Shown here: positions 1 through 6,802 of the stretch, in pieces
Layout: the number at the start of each line of letters is the position of its first letter
Position numbering within the stretch: the first letter of the stretch is position 1
Source: JBBILU01 sp037444775
GTDB taxonomy: Bacteria; Patescibacteriota; Gracilibacteria; BD1-5; UBA6164
Direction of reading: 5' to 3'
Length of the DNA stretch: 18,461 nt
NCBI GenBank assembly: GCA_037444775.1
Contig: JBBILU010000022.1
Coordinates: forward strand, 1 to 18,461
Translations under genes and position numbers: made by a program
The notes under the pieces: model-generated
Databases searched by the model: none
What the model was told of the DNA's origin: nothing
What the model saw: only the letters and a program-made list of their open reading frames with translations

Positions 1-30
1 TGAAGTCTATAGTTTCTATTTTACACTTTT

Positions 31-189
31 TTAAAATTTTTGCAAATTTTTTTGGTCTATCGTCTCTATCGTCCCGTTTCAAATCCGACCAGTTTTGTTA
101 GATTCAAAACTTGGACTTAAAAACTCATAAAATTGCTCTAAATAATTATCGGAATAATTATCGGAAAATGACTTTAGTAAAATTAACAT
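31..189 (-). CDS. Short hypothetical ORF, possible gene fragment (52 aa)
   Basis: An ATG-to-TAA minus-strand ORF of 52 codons that I do not recognise. It contains two in-frame tandem duplications, SDNY-SDNY from a 12-bp repeat and TIETID from a 9-bp repeat, and one TGA read as Gly in RIGNGTIET. The stretch around 55-100 is clearly richer in G+C than its surroundings, which suggests real coding sequence or foreign origin. After the stop, a different reading frame continues to the window edge as KKCKIETIDF, echoing the TIETID motif. The gene may therefore be frameshifted at the T/A run around 31-40, with more of it beyond base 1. A transposase or other mobile-element remnant is possible but not shown. 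Confidence 0.4.
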
Positions 190-432
190 CTAAATAAAAA
201 TTTATTAGAAAAATGAAATTTTATTTTTGAAAATTAACTTTAAAACCTTATTTTTCTTGACATTTAAGCTTTTTTAGTATTTTTTTTAAAAAAATGCTAT
301 TTTAAATAAAAAGAATTCAAAAAGCAAGAAAAATAAGATTTTTAATAAAAAGAGTTAAAAAAAATTTGCATTTTGTAAAAAAAAATATAAAATCCATCCC
401 GTTATTTTAATTGTATAATTTAAAAAGAAAGT
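190..432. other. AT-rich gene-free stretch upstream of rpmF
   Basis: About 240 bases with no credible ORF. It holds a perfect -35 hexamer TTGACA at 257-262, but no good -10 lies at the right distance; the nearest, TATTTT at 278, is only 15 nt away. It also holds an AT-only inverted repeat near 276-297. A perfect TATAAT at 414-419 lies 13 bases before the rpmF start. If it is the -10 element, the rpmF message is nearly leaderless. The C-rich CCATCCCG at 394-401 stands out in this composition but matches nothing I know. Confidence 0.4.
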
Positions 433-645
433 ATGACATTTTCTCCAACAAAAAAGACATCTAAGTCTAGAACAAGAAGAAGAACAACTAATTGGATAAA
501 GTTAACTGCAAAAAAACTTGCTAACAGAGTTTGTTTAAATAGTGAAGCTACAGGTTTAGCACATTTTATAGATGAAAATGGAAACTATAAATGAAAAAAT
601 TTGATTGCAAAAAAAGTTAAAAAAAGAAATATAACTAGAGTTTAG
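433..645 (+). CDS. rpmF: 50S ribosomal protein L32
   Basis: A 70-residue basic protein of the large ribosomal subunit. The N-terminus has the family pattern of a KTSKSRTRRR stretch followed by W-x-K-LTA, and the C-terminal half aligns with the zinc-free (C-minus) L32 form of E. coli through ENGNYKGKNLIAKK. Only one cysteine is present, so the CxxC pairs of zinc-binding L32 are absent. The glycine of NYKGKN is encoded by TGA, so standard-code translation would stop 15 residues early. The ATG start gives the usual length. No Shine-Dalgarno motif precedes it, only an A-rich AAGAAAGT. It is followed by a terminator and then nusB. Identification is confident from family knowledge. Confidence 0.93.
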
Positions 646-662
646 TTGGTATATTCTTAATA

Positions 663-698
663 GAATTACGATAGTTTACTTTCGTAATTCATTTTTTT
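663..698 (+). terminator. Rho-independent terminator after rpmF
   Basis: A perfect 9-bp stem, GAATTACGA (663-671) with TCGTAATTC (682-690), has a 10-nt loop and is followed by a run of T. It lies 18 bases beyond the rpmF stop. It separates rpmF from nusB, so nusB either depends on readthrough or has its own promoter in the short T-rich gap. Confidence 0.8.
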
Positions 699-727
699 AT
701 TAAAATTTATTATTTAATTTTTTTATT

Positions 728-1210
728 TTGTCTGAAAAAAAATTTAATCGTAAAAAAACTAGAACTTTTTTATTTCAAAAGCTTTATGCAAGTGCTTTTT
801 CAAAAGTAGAAGATAAAAGTTTTTTTGATGCTTTTTTTGAATGAACTTTTGATTTTGAACTAGATAAAGAATACTTATCTGAAATGTTTGAAATAATTAC
901 AGAAAATGAATATGCTCTTGTTTATGTTTTCTCTAAACTAGCACCAAAGTTTGATATAAAAAATATGAATTTAATTTATATTTTACCTTTTTTTATTGCA
1001 GCTTCAGAAATGCTTTATTTAAAAGAAGAAATACCAGCAAAAGTTTCTATTAATGAATCCGTTGAATTAGCTAAAAACTATTGAGACGAGTCTAGTAAAA
1101 AAATTGTTAATTGAGTTTTGAGTAAACTTTTTGCAAATTATGAATCATTAAAAGAAGAAGTTTCAAAAATTGATAAAGATCCAAATTATAAATCTATATT
1201 TTTTGCTTAA
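728..1210 (+). CDS. nusB: Transcription antitermination factor NusB
   Basis: A 160-residue all-helical protein. NusB binds boxA RNA together with S10 (NusE) and supports antitermination in rRNA operons. The N-terminal RKKTRTFLFQKLYA matches the family's helix 1 (R-x-A-R-x-x-x-L-Q-x-L-Y). The C-terminal part matches its most conserved block: EEIPAKVSINESVELAKNYG, then SSKKIVNGVLSKL. Three glycines are TGA, including those of KNYG and VNGVL. The frame has no upstream ATG, so the start is taken as TTG at 728. An internal ATG at 884 would remove the RNA-binding N-terminus. No ribosome-binding site is visible before the TTG, which sits in a T-rich run. A bidirectional terminator follows immediately. 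Confidence 0.9.
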
Positions 1211-1211
1211 T

Positions 1212-1240
1212 AAAAGAGACTTTACTAAGTCTCTTTTTAG
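1212..1240. terminator. Bidirectional terminator between nusB and the LytM-like gene
   Basis: An 11-bp stem, AAAAGAGACTT (1212-1222) with AAGTCTCTTTT (1227-1237), has a TACT loop and T-rich flanks on both strands. It starts just after the nusB stop and lies about 30 bases past the end of the convergent minus-strand gene, so it can serve both. Confidence 0.8.
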
Positions 1241-1267
1241 TTTAATTCAATATCTAATCAAGACTTT

Positions 1268-2104
1268 TTAAAATAATTCCATAGCATCAATTGTATTTTT
1301 TAAAACATTTTCTTTATGAGAACTTTTTTGAAATTCATCAAAAGCATTTGTTGTTTCGTTTATTTCAAAAGGTAAATACGGATGACTACTTGCAGAATTA
1401 GATTCAACTTGAAAATAAAGTCAGCTTTTAGCAAAAACAGAACTTTTTCAAGCAACTCAAATAATTTCTCAAATATCAATTTTTCTTCAAATATTTTTTA
1501 CGAAAATACTTTCCATATTTCAATAAACTGAATACAAAGTTCAATATTTAGGAACAAAATTATGTTCAATAATAACATATTTTCAAATAATATCATTTTC
1601 TCAAATAGCATACAAAATTCAATTTCAAATAGAATTTATCGGTGTATTTTGTAATGTATTTATAAAGTATCAAGGAAAACTACCAGAATATTTGGTATTT
1701 CTAAAATATCATGGATAACCAAGATATGTTGTGTCGTAAATAGATTTGTGTTCTAAAATATTTTTAATACTTCAACTATTACTAGATAAAATATCTCAAA
1801 AATAAAGCTCTTCATTAAACTTTGGTAAAATCATCATTTCATCTGATTTCAAATTTACATAATCCAAAGTTTTGTTATTAGATAAAATATCATAATTTGC
1901 AGTGTATTTTATTGGATATTTGAATCATTCAAAAGAATCTCCAATATTTTCAATACTTTTATAATTAGAAACAGATGTTAATAATCAGATTTTTGAATTA
2001 GGTGCGAAAAAATAAAACACCAACAAACAAAAAGCCAAAATCCAAGATGAAAAATAATATTTTTCTATAAAAACTCCTTTTTTAAAGTTTTTCTTTTCTA
2101 GCAT
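1268..2104 (-). CDS. Membrane-anchored degenerate LytM/M23-like protein
   Basis: 278 residues. A short basic N-terminus is followed by one hydrophobic segment (about 16-34), so most of the protein should lie outside the membrane. Residues 155-235 resemble the LytM (peptidase M23) fold: a stretch like NGILYAIGENDIIGKY, then VIIEHNF, TLYSVYGN, and a V-x-x-G-x-x-IG-x-AG pattern. In active M23 endopeptidases the zinc ligands include the HLH of HLHFEV and a histidine in LYAH. Here those positions read GLYFQV (228-233) and LYSVY, so the metal site is lost. By analogy with EnvC and NlpD, such domains regulate cell-wall amidases instead of cutting. That role is an inference. Many glycines are TGA. 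The ATG at 2104 is preceded by AAAGAAAGAAAC, a purine-rich but non-canonical leader. Confidence 0.7.
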
Positions 2105-2241
2105 GTTTCTTTCTTTAAAAAATTATAAATGAATATTAACATACTTTTTTATAATAAAAAATATATCTTGCACTTTTTATTACTTTTATTTATTAAAAAT
2201 AACTTTTTCTTTTTATAAAGACAAAAAATATTTTTAAAAAA

Positions 2242-2271
2242 TTATTGCTTTTGAATTAAAAACTCTATAAT
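2242..2271 (+). promoter_or_regulatory. Candidate promoter of the secreted protein-ABC transporter operon
   Basis: TTATTG (2242-2247) and a perfect TATAAT (2266-2271) are separated by 18 bases. The -10 lies 30 bases before the ATG at 2302. In sequence this AT-rich, single hexamers are weak evidence; the position supports it. Confidence 0.45.
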
Positions 2272-2301
2272 TAAAATAAAATAACATTTAATATTAAAAA
2301 T

Positions 2302-2787
2302 ATGAAAAAATTAGTTTTACTTTTTATAGTTGCATTTTGGTCTTTTGTAAGTTTATGAAATTATGTTTCTTGATCTACAATGGATTATAAAAAAACTAAT
2401 TTAATTATTGAAAATTATAATTTTTCCGAAAAAAAAATATGAGAAAATATTATTAAATATAATATTTGATTTTCAAATTATTACTGAAATTATCATAATA
2501 AAGAATGGAATGATTGCCATTTTGCAATTAAAGATGAGAACTGAACTGAAATTTTTTTAAATGTTTCAAATTTTCAAAATGGGTGAGATTATTATGATAC
2601 ATTATATATTTTAGATAAATGAAAAATAACTTCTTACTCTTTCTGATGAGAAAAGTATCTAAATATAGAAAAAGAAAATTTTTTACCAAGATGATTTTAT
2701 TATTCTTCATTTGATTATTCAAATAATAATAAAAAAGAATTTGATTTTAAAAATTGAAAAATCATAGAAAAAAATATCTTCTATTAA
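2302..2787 (+). CDS. Secreted protein of unknown function, upstream part of a frameshifted gene
   Basis: 161 residues up to the first stop. The N-terminus MKKLVLLFIVAFWSF is a typical signal peptide, so the product is exported. The rest is rich in Asn, Tyr and Phe, and I recognise no domain. The stop comes six codons after a run of seven A (2768-2774). Right after that run, the next frame is open for another 90 codons in the same composition and ends 10 bases before the ABC ATPase start. Dropping one A fuses the two parts into a protein of about 247 residues. The operon position suggests a partner of the transporter, perhaps a substrate or extracytoplasmic component; that is inference. The break could be mutation, assembly error, or slippage on the A tract. 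Confidence 0.6.
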
Positions 2788-3046
2788 TCCAAGTTCTATA
2801 ATTTTTGAAAAATTTTATTCTGATTATGAAATAAAAAAGTCTGAAATAAAATATGAAAAAATTTATTATTCTTTTGATGAATTTATAGAAAAAGAATATT
2901 TAAATCTAATTCAAACAAGCATTTCTACAGAAAGTCTTTCAAAAATAAAAAAAGTATGAATAAGTTCAGATAATTCTGACTTTATGAAAAAATATAGTTT
3001 TGGTTGAAAAGAAAATAAAAATTTAATTATTAATATTTATTATTAA
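2768..3046 (+). pseudogene. Downstream (+1 frame) part of the frameshifted secreted-protein gene
   Basis: Open in the +1 frame from just after a TAG at 2765 to TAA at 3044-3046. It encodes about 92 residues (KKISSINPSSIIFEKFY and onward, ending NLIINIYY) with two TGA glycines. It has no good start codon of its own near its 5' end, and its sequence continues smoothly from the upstream part. It is therefore best read as the C-terminal third of the same protein, reached by +1 shifting or by a 6-A tract. Ten bases separate its stop from the next gene. Confidence 0.55.
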
Positions 3047-3056
3047 AAAACAATTT

Positions 3057-3863
3057 ATGATAAAAGTAAATAATTTAACAAAATATTTTTGAGGAAATAA
3101 AATCCTTGACAATATAAGTTTTGAAATAGAAGAGTGAGAAATATGTTGATTTGTTTGACCAAATTGAGCTTGAAAATCCACAACTATGAAAATTCTAGCA
3201 ACTCTTATTTTAGATTTTGAGTGAGAAGTTTTTATAGATGCTGAAAATATTAGAGAAAATGTTTTAGAAGCAAGAAAAAAAATTGGTTTTATGCCAGATG
3301 AATATTGACTTTATGAAAATTTAACATTAAAAGAATATCTAGAATTTTTTTCACTTGCATATTTTTGAAAGTCAAATGAGAAATTTATTTTTAAAATATT
3401 AGAAAAAGTTGAGTTAAAAGACAAGAAAGATGAAAAAATAGGCAATTTATCAAGATGAATGAATCAAAGAATTTGTATAGCAAAAGCATTAATTTCAAAA
3501 CCAAAGGTTTTAATTTTGGATGAACCAGCTTCTTGATTTGATCCAAAATTAAGATATTCCTTTAAAAAATTGCTTTTAGAACTAAAAAAAGAAAAGATAA
3601 CAATATTTATTTCAAGTCATATTTTATCAGAACTTTGAGAATATTGTGATAGAATAATCTTCATAAATAAATGAAAGATTTTGAAAGATGGGAATTTTAA
3701 AGAAATGAAGAATTCAGTTAAATCAAATACAGTTTTACTTGAAATATACAAACTTGACGAAAAGAAAGTAACAAGATTTCTAAAAGATAACAAAATTTTT
3801 TTTGAAAAAGTAGAAAAAAATGATTTTAATTTAGAAAATACTTATTTAGAAATGGTAAAATAA
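3057..3863 (+). CDS. ABC transporter ATP-binding protein (ABC-2 type)
   Basis: A 268-residue cytoplasmic ATPase that powers the permease encoded next. Visible motifs are Walker A GPNGAGKST (about 34-42, all three glycines TGA), a Q-loop region with GFMPDEYGLYENLT, signature NLSRGMNQR, Walker B VLILDEPASGFDP, and the switch histidine in ISSHIL. The LSRGM-type signature and the C-terminal extension after the switch are typical of the CcmA/NatA-like group that pairs with ABC-2 permeases. These export drugs, lipids, polysaccharides or peptides, or serve motility systems. The substrate cannot be read from the sequence. The ATG at 3057 lies 10 bases after the preceding frame and 17 bases separate its stop from the permease, so the three are one operon. 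Confidence 0.92.
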
Positions 3864-3880
3864 TTCTTAAAAAACTTTTT

Positions 3881-5305
3881 ATGATAAAAAATAATCCAAT
3901 ATTTTATAAAGATTTACTTATAAGTCTAAACTCAAGCTTATGAAAGAATTTAATAATAGCATTTTCAAGCATTTATTTCATATCTTTTTTATTAATTTTA
4001 TCTAGTATAAAAAATGATTATGATTTCTTAAATTTATCTTCTGTATGAAAAAGTGTGTTTCAAATAGTTTGAATAATTCAAATCTTAACATTAGGTTTTA
4101 TTGCTTATATAAAATGATTATTAAGTATTTCAGAAGAGAAATCAAACAAAACTTTAGATTTTTTACTGATTTCTCCAATTTCTCCAAATAAATTTATTTT
4201 TGGTAAATTTGCATCTAATTTAGTATTTATTTTGACCTTGTTTATAATTTCTGTACCTTTTTTATTAATTAGTCTAATTTTAGGTTGAGTAAACTTTTCT
4301 GATATTTTATTTTATTTACTTTATAGTTTTAGTTATATTTCTATTTTTGTTTTATTTGGAATGTTTTTTTCTAGTTTATCAAAAAGTACAATCTTTTCTA
4401 TAATTTATGGTTTTTCAGCTGTTCCAGCTTTTATATTTTTTATTTTATTAACTTTTTGAATAAATCCAGATATTTTTAGAATATCTATAAATTCAATAAA
4501 TGCTTCGGCTATAAGTCAAGCCGTTTTCCCAATGTTTTTAATTGATAATTGAATTTATTCAGAGAATATTATAAATATTTTCTGAATAAATTTTCATTAT
4601 TTATATTTTCATATTGCTTTTTATTTTTTACTTTGATTTTTTTTATTTTCTTATTTGGTAAGAAAATTTCTAAGATATTCTTTTAGTGAAACTTATGAAT
4701 ATTCTTATTTTTGAAGTTTCTTGCTTTTTCTAGTTTTTACTTTATTTACTCCTGTTTATATAAATTGATATTTTTCAATATTATTTTCTTTTTTAGCTTT
4801 TAATTTATTTTTCTATCTTTTTAATTTAAAAAATCCTCACGAAAGGCAAACAATAAAAAAAGCTATCAAATTTTTTTTAATAAGCTTTTCTTTCTGAAGT
4901 TTATTTTTAATAAAAGATTTTTTTGCATATAATACAATTATTTTATACTTTTTAGTATTTTTACTTATATTAAGCTCTTATATTGTTCTTAGGAAAATTT
5001 TTTTTAAGTCACAAAATCCATTATTTAACTTGTATTTTTTTATATGAATTTCAATATTTTTCTATATATGACCTTTAATTTCAACTAATTTATTATCATT
5101 AAAAATTGAAAATCTTAGTAACATAATTAAAACATCTGTTTATAAAGATGGAATTATAGAATATAACTGTAAAACAGATGATATAAAAAAGTTTTCTGAG
5201 AATTGTGATTGGAAAGTTGATAATTTCTATAATTATTTAATTTTTTATACTTTTTTAAATATGATTTTAGCTATATTTTTATATAAGAAAAAAAGAAAAG
5301 TTTAA
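3881..5305 (+). CDS. ABC-2 type transporter permease, 12 TM
   Basis: 474 residues with about twelve hydrophobic segments by eye, forming two six-TM halves. After TM2 comes SEEKSNKTLDFLLISPISPNKFIFGKF. This is the hallmark loop of ABC-2 permeases (family pattern R-x-x-GT-x-E-x-LL-x-x-P-x-x-x-x-x-x-x-GK). A hydrophilic loop of about 45 residues (KIENLSN to CDWKVDN) with two cysteines precedes the last TM and could be extracytoplasmic. The first half matches the NatB/GldF-like family; the second half is unlike anything I recognise. It pairs with the ATPase 17 bases upstream. Its last four bases overlap the end of the convergent HD gene, and a shared hairpin lies across the overlap. Confidence 0.85.
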
Positions 5306-5322
5306 TAAAAAAACTTTTCTTT
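5295..5322. terminator. Bidirectional terminator inside two convergent gene ends
   Basis: A 9-bp stem, GAAAAGTTT (5295-5303) with AAACTTTTC (5311-5319), has an A/T loop and is flanked by T runs on both strands. It contains the stop codons of both the permease and the HD protein, whose coding regions overlap by four bases. Confidence 0.65.
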
Positions 5323-6039
5323 AAATTCTTTATAAGTCAAATCTTTATCTTTCCAAAAATAAAATATTTCTGCTACTTTTTGTTTATCCATTTTTAAATA
5401 TTTTTCTATATTTTTGAGTCAATTAGGGAAAATATCCGAAACCTCTTTGCATCTAAAAATATTTTTATCAACTCACATAAGAAATTTGAAATAGTTTACA
5501 TCTGAAAGCCATTTTTCAATTTCAACTCAAAATTCAATAGAAATAGGAAAATCTGAATAATATAAAAATTCACTAAAATCCATTCAAATAGTTGAAACAT
5601 CAAAATCAGCAAGTATTTTTGCATACTCATTTTTATTTTTTCCCCTATTTTTGAAAACTGTTCACATAATCGCATTTCTAACAATAGAATAATCTATTCA
5701 TTCATAATTATATTTTTTTTCAAATTCTACTAAATTTTCAAAAGCTAAATCAAGAGATCTAAACTCATCTAGACTTTGAGCTGTTCAAGTGTGTCAAGCA
5801 TCATGAAATAATGCTGCCATAAACAAACTTCTAATTTCTATAATATTAAATCTTTCACTTGATAATTCAAGAATTCAAATAGCAACTTTCAAAACATGTA
5901 AAAAATTATGATACGGAACTTTTTCATTATAATATTTTTTTATCTCTATAAGTTCTTCAAAACTTATCATTCCAGAAGAAGATAATTCTTTCATCAAAAG
6001 CATTTCTTCCCTATTTTTGTAAACAAAATCTTTATTCAT
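5302..6039 (-). CDS. HD-domain phosphohydrolase, cyclic-nucleotide phosphodiesterase-like
   Basis: A 245-residue helical, probably cytosolic protein. It carries the metal-binding set of HD enzymes: YHNFLH (43-48), FHDAGHTGT (78-86) and a later aspartate in LADFDVS (about 145-147). The YHN-x-x-H plus HD-x-x-H-x-G spacing is closest to class I cyclic nucleotide phosphodiesterases (family YHNxxHAxxV and HDxxHPG), with a Thr in place of the usual Pro. The family hydrolyses phosphodiester or phosphomonoester bonds with two metal ions. The likely substrate is a cyclic or other nucleotide, not settled here. Several motif glycines (DAGHTG) are TGA. Its promoter appears to lie back-to-back with that of the thrS operon. 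A generic HD hydrolase is the alternative. Confidence 0.75.
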
Positions 6040-6075
6040 TTTTAAGAAATTTTAATTATTTTATAAATTTTTAGT

Positions 6076-6103
6076 AGTTTAACATAAAAAATTTTTTTGA
6101 CAA
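6076..6103 (-). promoter_or_regulatory. Candidate promoter of the HD gene
   Basis: Read on the minus strand: TTGTCA (6103-6098), a 16-base spacer, then TAAACT (6081-6076), about 37 bases before the ATG at 6039. Its -35 coincides with the -35 of the plus-strand promoter, because TTGACAA read backwards is TTGTCAA. Confidence 0.5.
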
Positions 6104-6124
6104 AATTTATTTAATAAATATATT
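6097..6124 (+). promoter_or_regulatory. Candidate promoter of the leader-orf128-thrS operon
   Basis: A consensus TTGACA (6097-6102), a 16-base spacer and TATATT (6119-6124) predict a start near 6131. That is about 23 bases before the leader ATG. It is the only consensus -35 upstream of the attenuator-like region and overlaps the divergent promoter of the HD gene. Confidence 0.6.
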
Positions 6125-6153
6125 TGAATAAGTTAATTTTTAACCAAAGACTT

Positions 6154-6207
6154 ATGAGCTTAGCACAACTTGTAACCACTACTTACAAATTTCTATTTGC
6201 AAAATAG
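6154..6207 (+). CDS. Putative 17-aa leader peptide with three threonine codons
   Basis: The ORF encodes MSLAQLVTTTYKFLFAK and ends in TAG. The three consecutive threonine codons (ACC ACT ACT, 6175-6183) lie upstream of a terminator and, farther on, of threonyl-tRNA synthetase. The Thr codons occupy the loop of a small hairpin, and the stop codon lies in the 3' arm of a second one. This is how amino-acid leader peptides such as those of thr, his and trp operons are built. Translation has not been shown, and no Shine-Dalgarno sequence is present (AAAGACTT precedes the ATG). In AT-rich DNA a 17-codon ORF can arise by chance; the Thr triplet and its placement make it credible. Confidence 0.5.
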   Translation: MSLAQLVTTTYKFLFAK

Positions 6208-6251
6208 GTTTTTTATTATTTCTTTAAATTTTTTAAAAAACTTCTATTTTG
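6170..6251 (+). promoter_or_regulatory. Attenuator-like set of competing hairpins
   Basis: There are three mutually exclusive pairings. Hairpin 1 is TTGTAA (6170-6175) with TTACAA (6183-6188), enclosing the Thr codons. Hairpin 2 is CTATTT (6193-6198) with AAATAG (6202-6207), followed by GTTTTTT. The third is CAAAATAG (6200-6207) with CTATTTTG (6244-6251), which would break the 5' arm of the downstream terminator and so act as antiterminator. A ribosome stalled at Thr codons would mask 6193-6198 and free CAAAATAG to form the antiterminator. A ribosome reaching the TAG would cover CAAAATAG and let the terminator form. The pairings are seen; the mechanism is inferred. Confidence 0.5.
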
Positions 6252-6272
6252 TGAAATAGAAGTTTTTTAAAA
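6231..6272 (+). terminator. Strong terminator in the leader of the thrS operon
   Basis: A perfect stem of up to 19 bp has left arm 6231-6249, a TGTG loop (6250-6253) and right arm 6254-6272. It contains ACTTCTATTT with AAATAGAAGT and a T6 run at 6263-6268. It lies 20 bases before the next gene start, so it would block expression of orf128 and thrS unless prevented from forming. Confidence 0.75.
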
Positions 6273-6291
6273 AAAGTTAATTTAGAGAAAT

Positions 6292-6678
6292 ATGCAAAAA
6301 CTTGTAAAATTAGTGAGACTTTCTTCAAAAGAAGCCTTTATAAAATTAAGAGATTTATGATACATTTATTGTAAAGATTTAGATAAATCATTTAAAGTAA
6401 CAAATTTATTTTTAAATCATATTTCTTGAAGCTCTAAAAACAGAGAAATTAATGATATAATTGAGAGATTGAGTTCTATTAACTTGATTGAGAAAATTTC
6501 TTGTTTCTGAAGATTAGTTGAAATAAGAAAAGATATCATAATTGAAAATAGAAGATTTTTTCAACAAACTTTTAAGATTAAATATAGAATTAATAAATTT
6601 GATTTTTCTATAATTCTTTGAGAAAAAAATGGTTGAGAAATTATTCTTATAAGTATTTTCCTAAATTATTTAGAATAA
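6292..6678 (+). CDS. Hypothetical protein, 128 aa
   Basis: I do not recognise this protein. It is basic and mostly helical, with no signal peptide or membrane segment. The stretch VTNLFLNHISGSSKNREINDIIERLSSINLIEKI looks like a winged-helix pattern: a helix, a short turn, a second helix and then a hydrophobic strand. A nucleic-acid-binding role is therefore possible but unproven. Glycines at RDLGYIY, HISGSS, CFGR and LGEKNGGE are TGA. It starts at ATG 20 bases after the strong leader terminator and ends just before the structured element that precedes thrS. If the leader works as an attenuator, this gene would be controlled together with thrS. Confidence 0.65.
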
Positions 6679-6741
6679 AAAAAGAGATTGTGTCAGGGTC
6701 TAATCCCTCGTTGAGCATATTTCAGCCTACCACAATCTACT
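6676..6741 (-). ncRNA. Candidate structured small RNA (~65 nt), minus strand
   Basis: Read on the minus strand, an 8-bp closing stem AGATTGTG (6738-6731) with CACAATCT (6692-6685) encloses the hairpin AGGG-ATTAGA-CCCT and a second, looser element GGCTGAAATATGCTC. The 3' side runs into CTTTTTTT, a good terminator. A strong promoter (TTGACT, 17 bases, TATACT) is placed so that transcription starts at the foot of the stem. I do not recognise the RNA; it matches neither 4.5S, 6S, tRNA nor any riboswitch I can recall. The G+C-rich blocks stand out sharply. The plus strand can also fold into a three-way junction, so a leader element of thrS is the alternative. Confidence 0.5.
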
Positions 6742-6747
6742 AAAAGT

Positions 6748-6776
6748 AGTATAATACATTAATATAAAAAAGTCAA
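6748..6776 (-). promoter_or_regulatory. Strong promoter for the minus-strand small RNA
   Basis: Minus-strand TTGACT (6776-6771), exactly 17 bases, then TATACT (6753-6748): one mismatch in each hexamer and optimal spacing. A short inverted repeat CTACT-AAA-AGTAG (6737-6749) overlaps the -10. On the plus strand a TATAAT (6750-6755) lies about 48 bases before thrS but lacks a -35. Confidence 0.6.
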
Positions 6777-6802
6777 ATTTTTATTTTTTAAAACAAATAA
6801 CT

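Noticed and set aside
31..36. Programmed -1 frameshift site in the left-edge ORF
   Set aside because: The run does not give an X-XXY-YYZ heptamer in the zero frame, so a simple indel explains the interruption better.
257..262. TTGACA as the -35 of an rpmF promoter
   Set aside because: No acceptable -10 lies 16-18 bases downstream, and it is about 170 bases from the gene. Such hexamers are not rare here.
6193..6218. Hairpin CTATTT/AAATAG plus T6 as the principal terminator of the leader
   Set aside because: It has only six A/T-rich pairs and a 3-base loop, so it is weak. It is better seen as one of the competing structures, because the 19-bp hairpin downstream is far stronger.
6685..6738. 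tRNA or T-box element before thrS
   Set aside because: The closing stem and AGGG/CCCT arm look tRNA-like at first. There is no anticodon arm, no TTC loop and no CCA, and the conserved T-box sequence AGGGUGG is absent, so neither fits.
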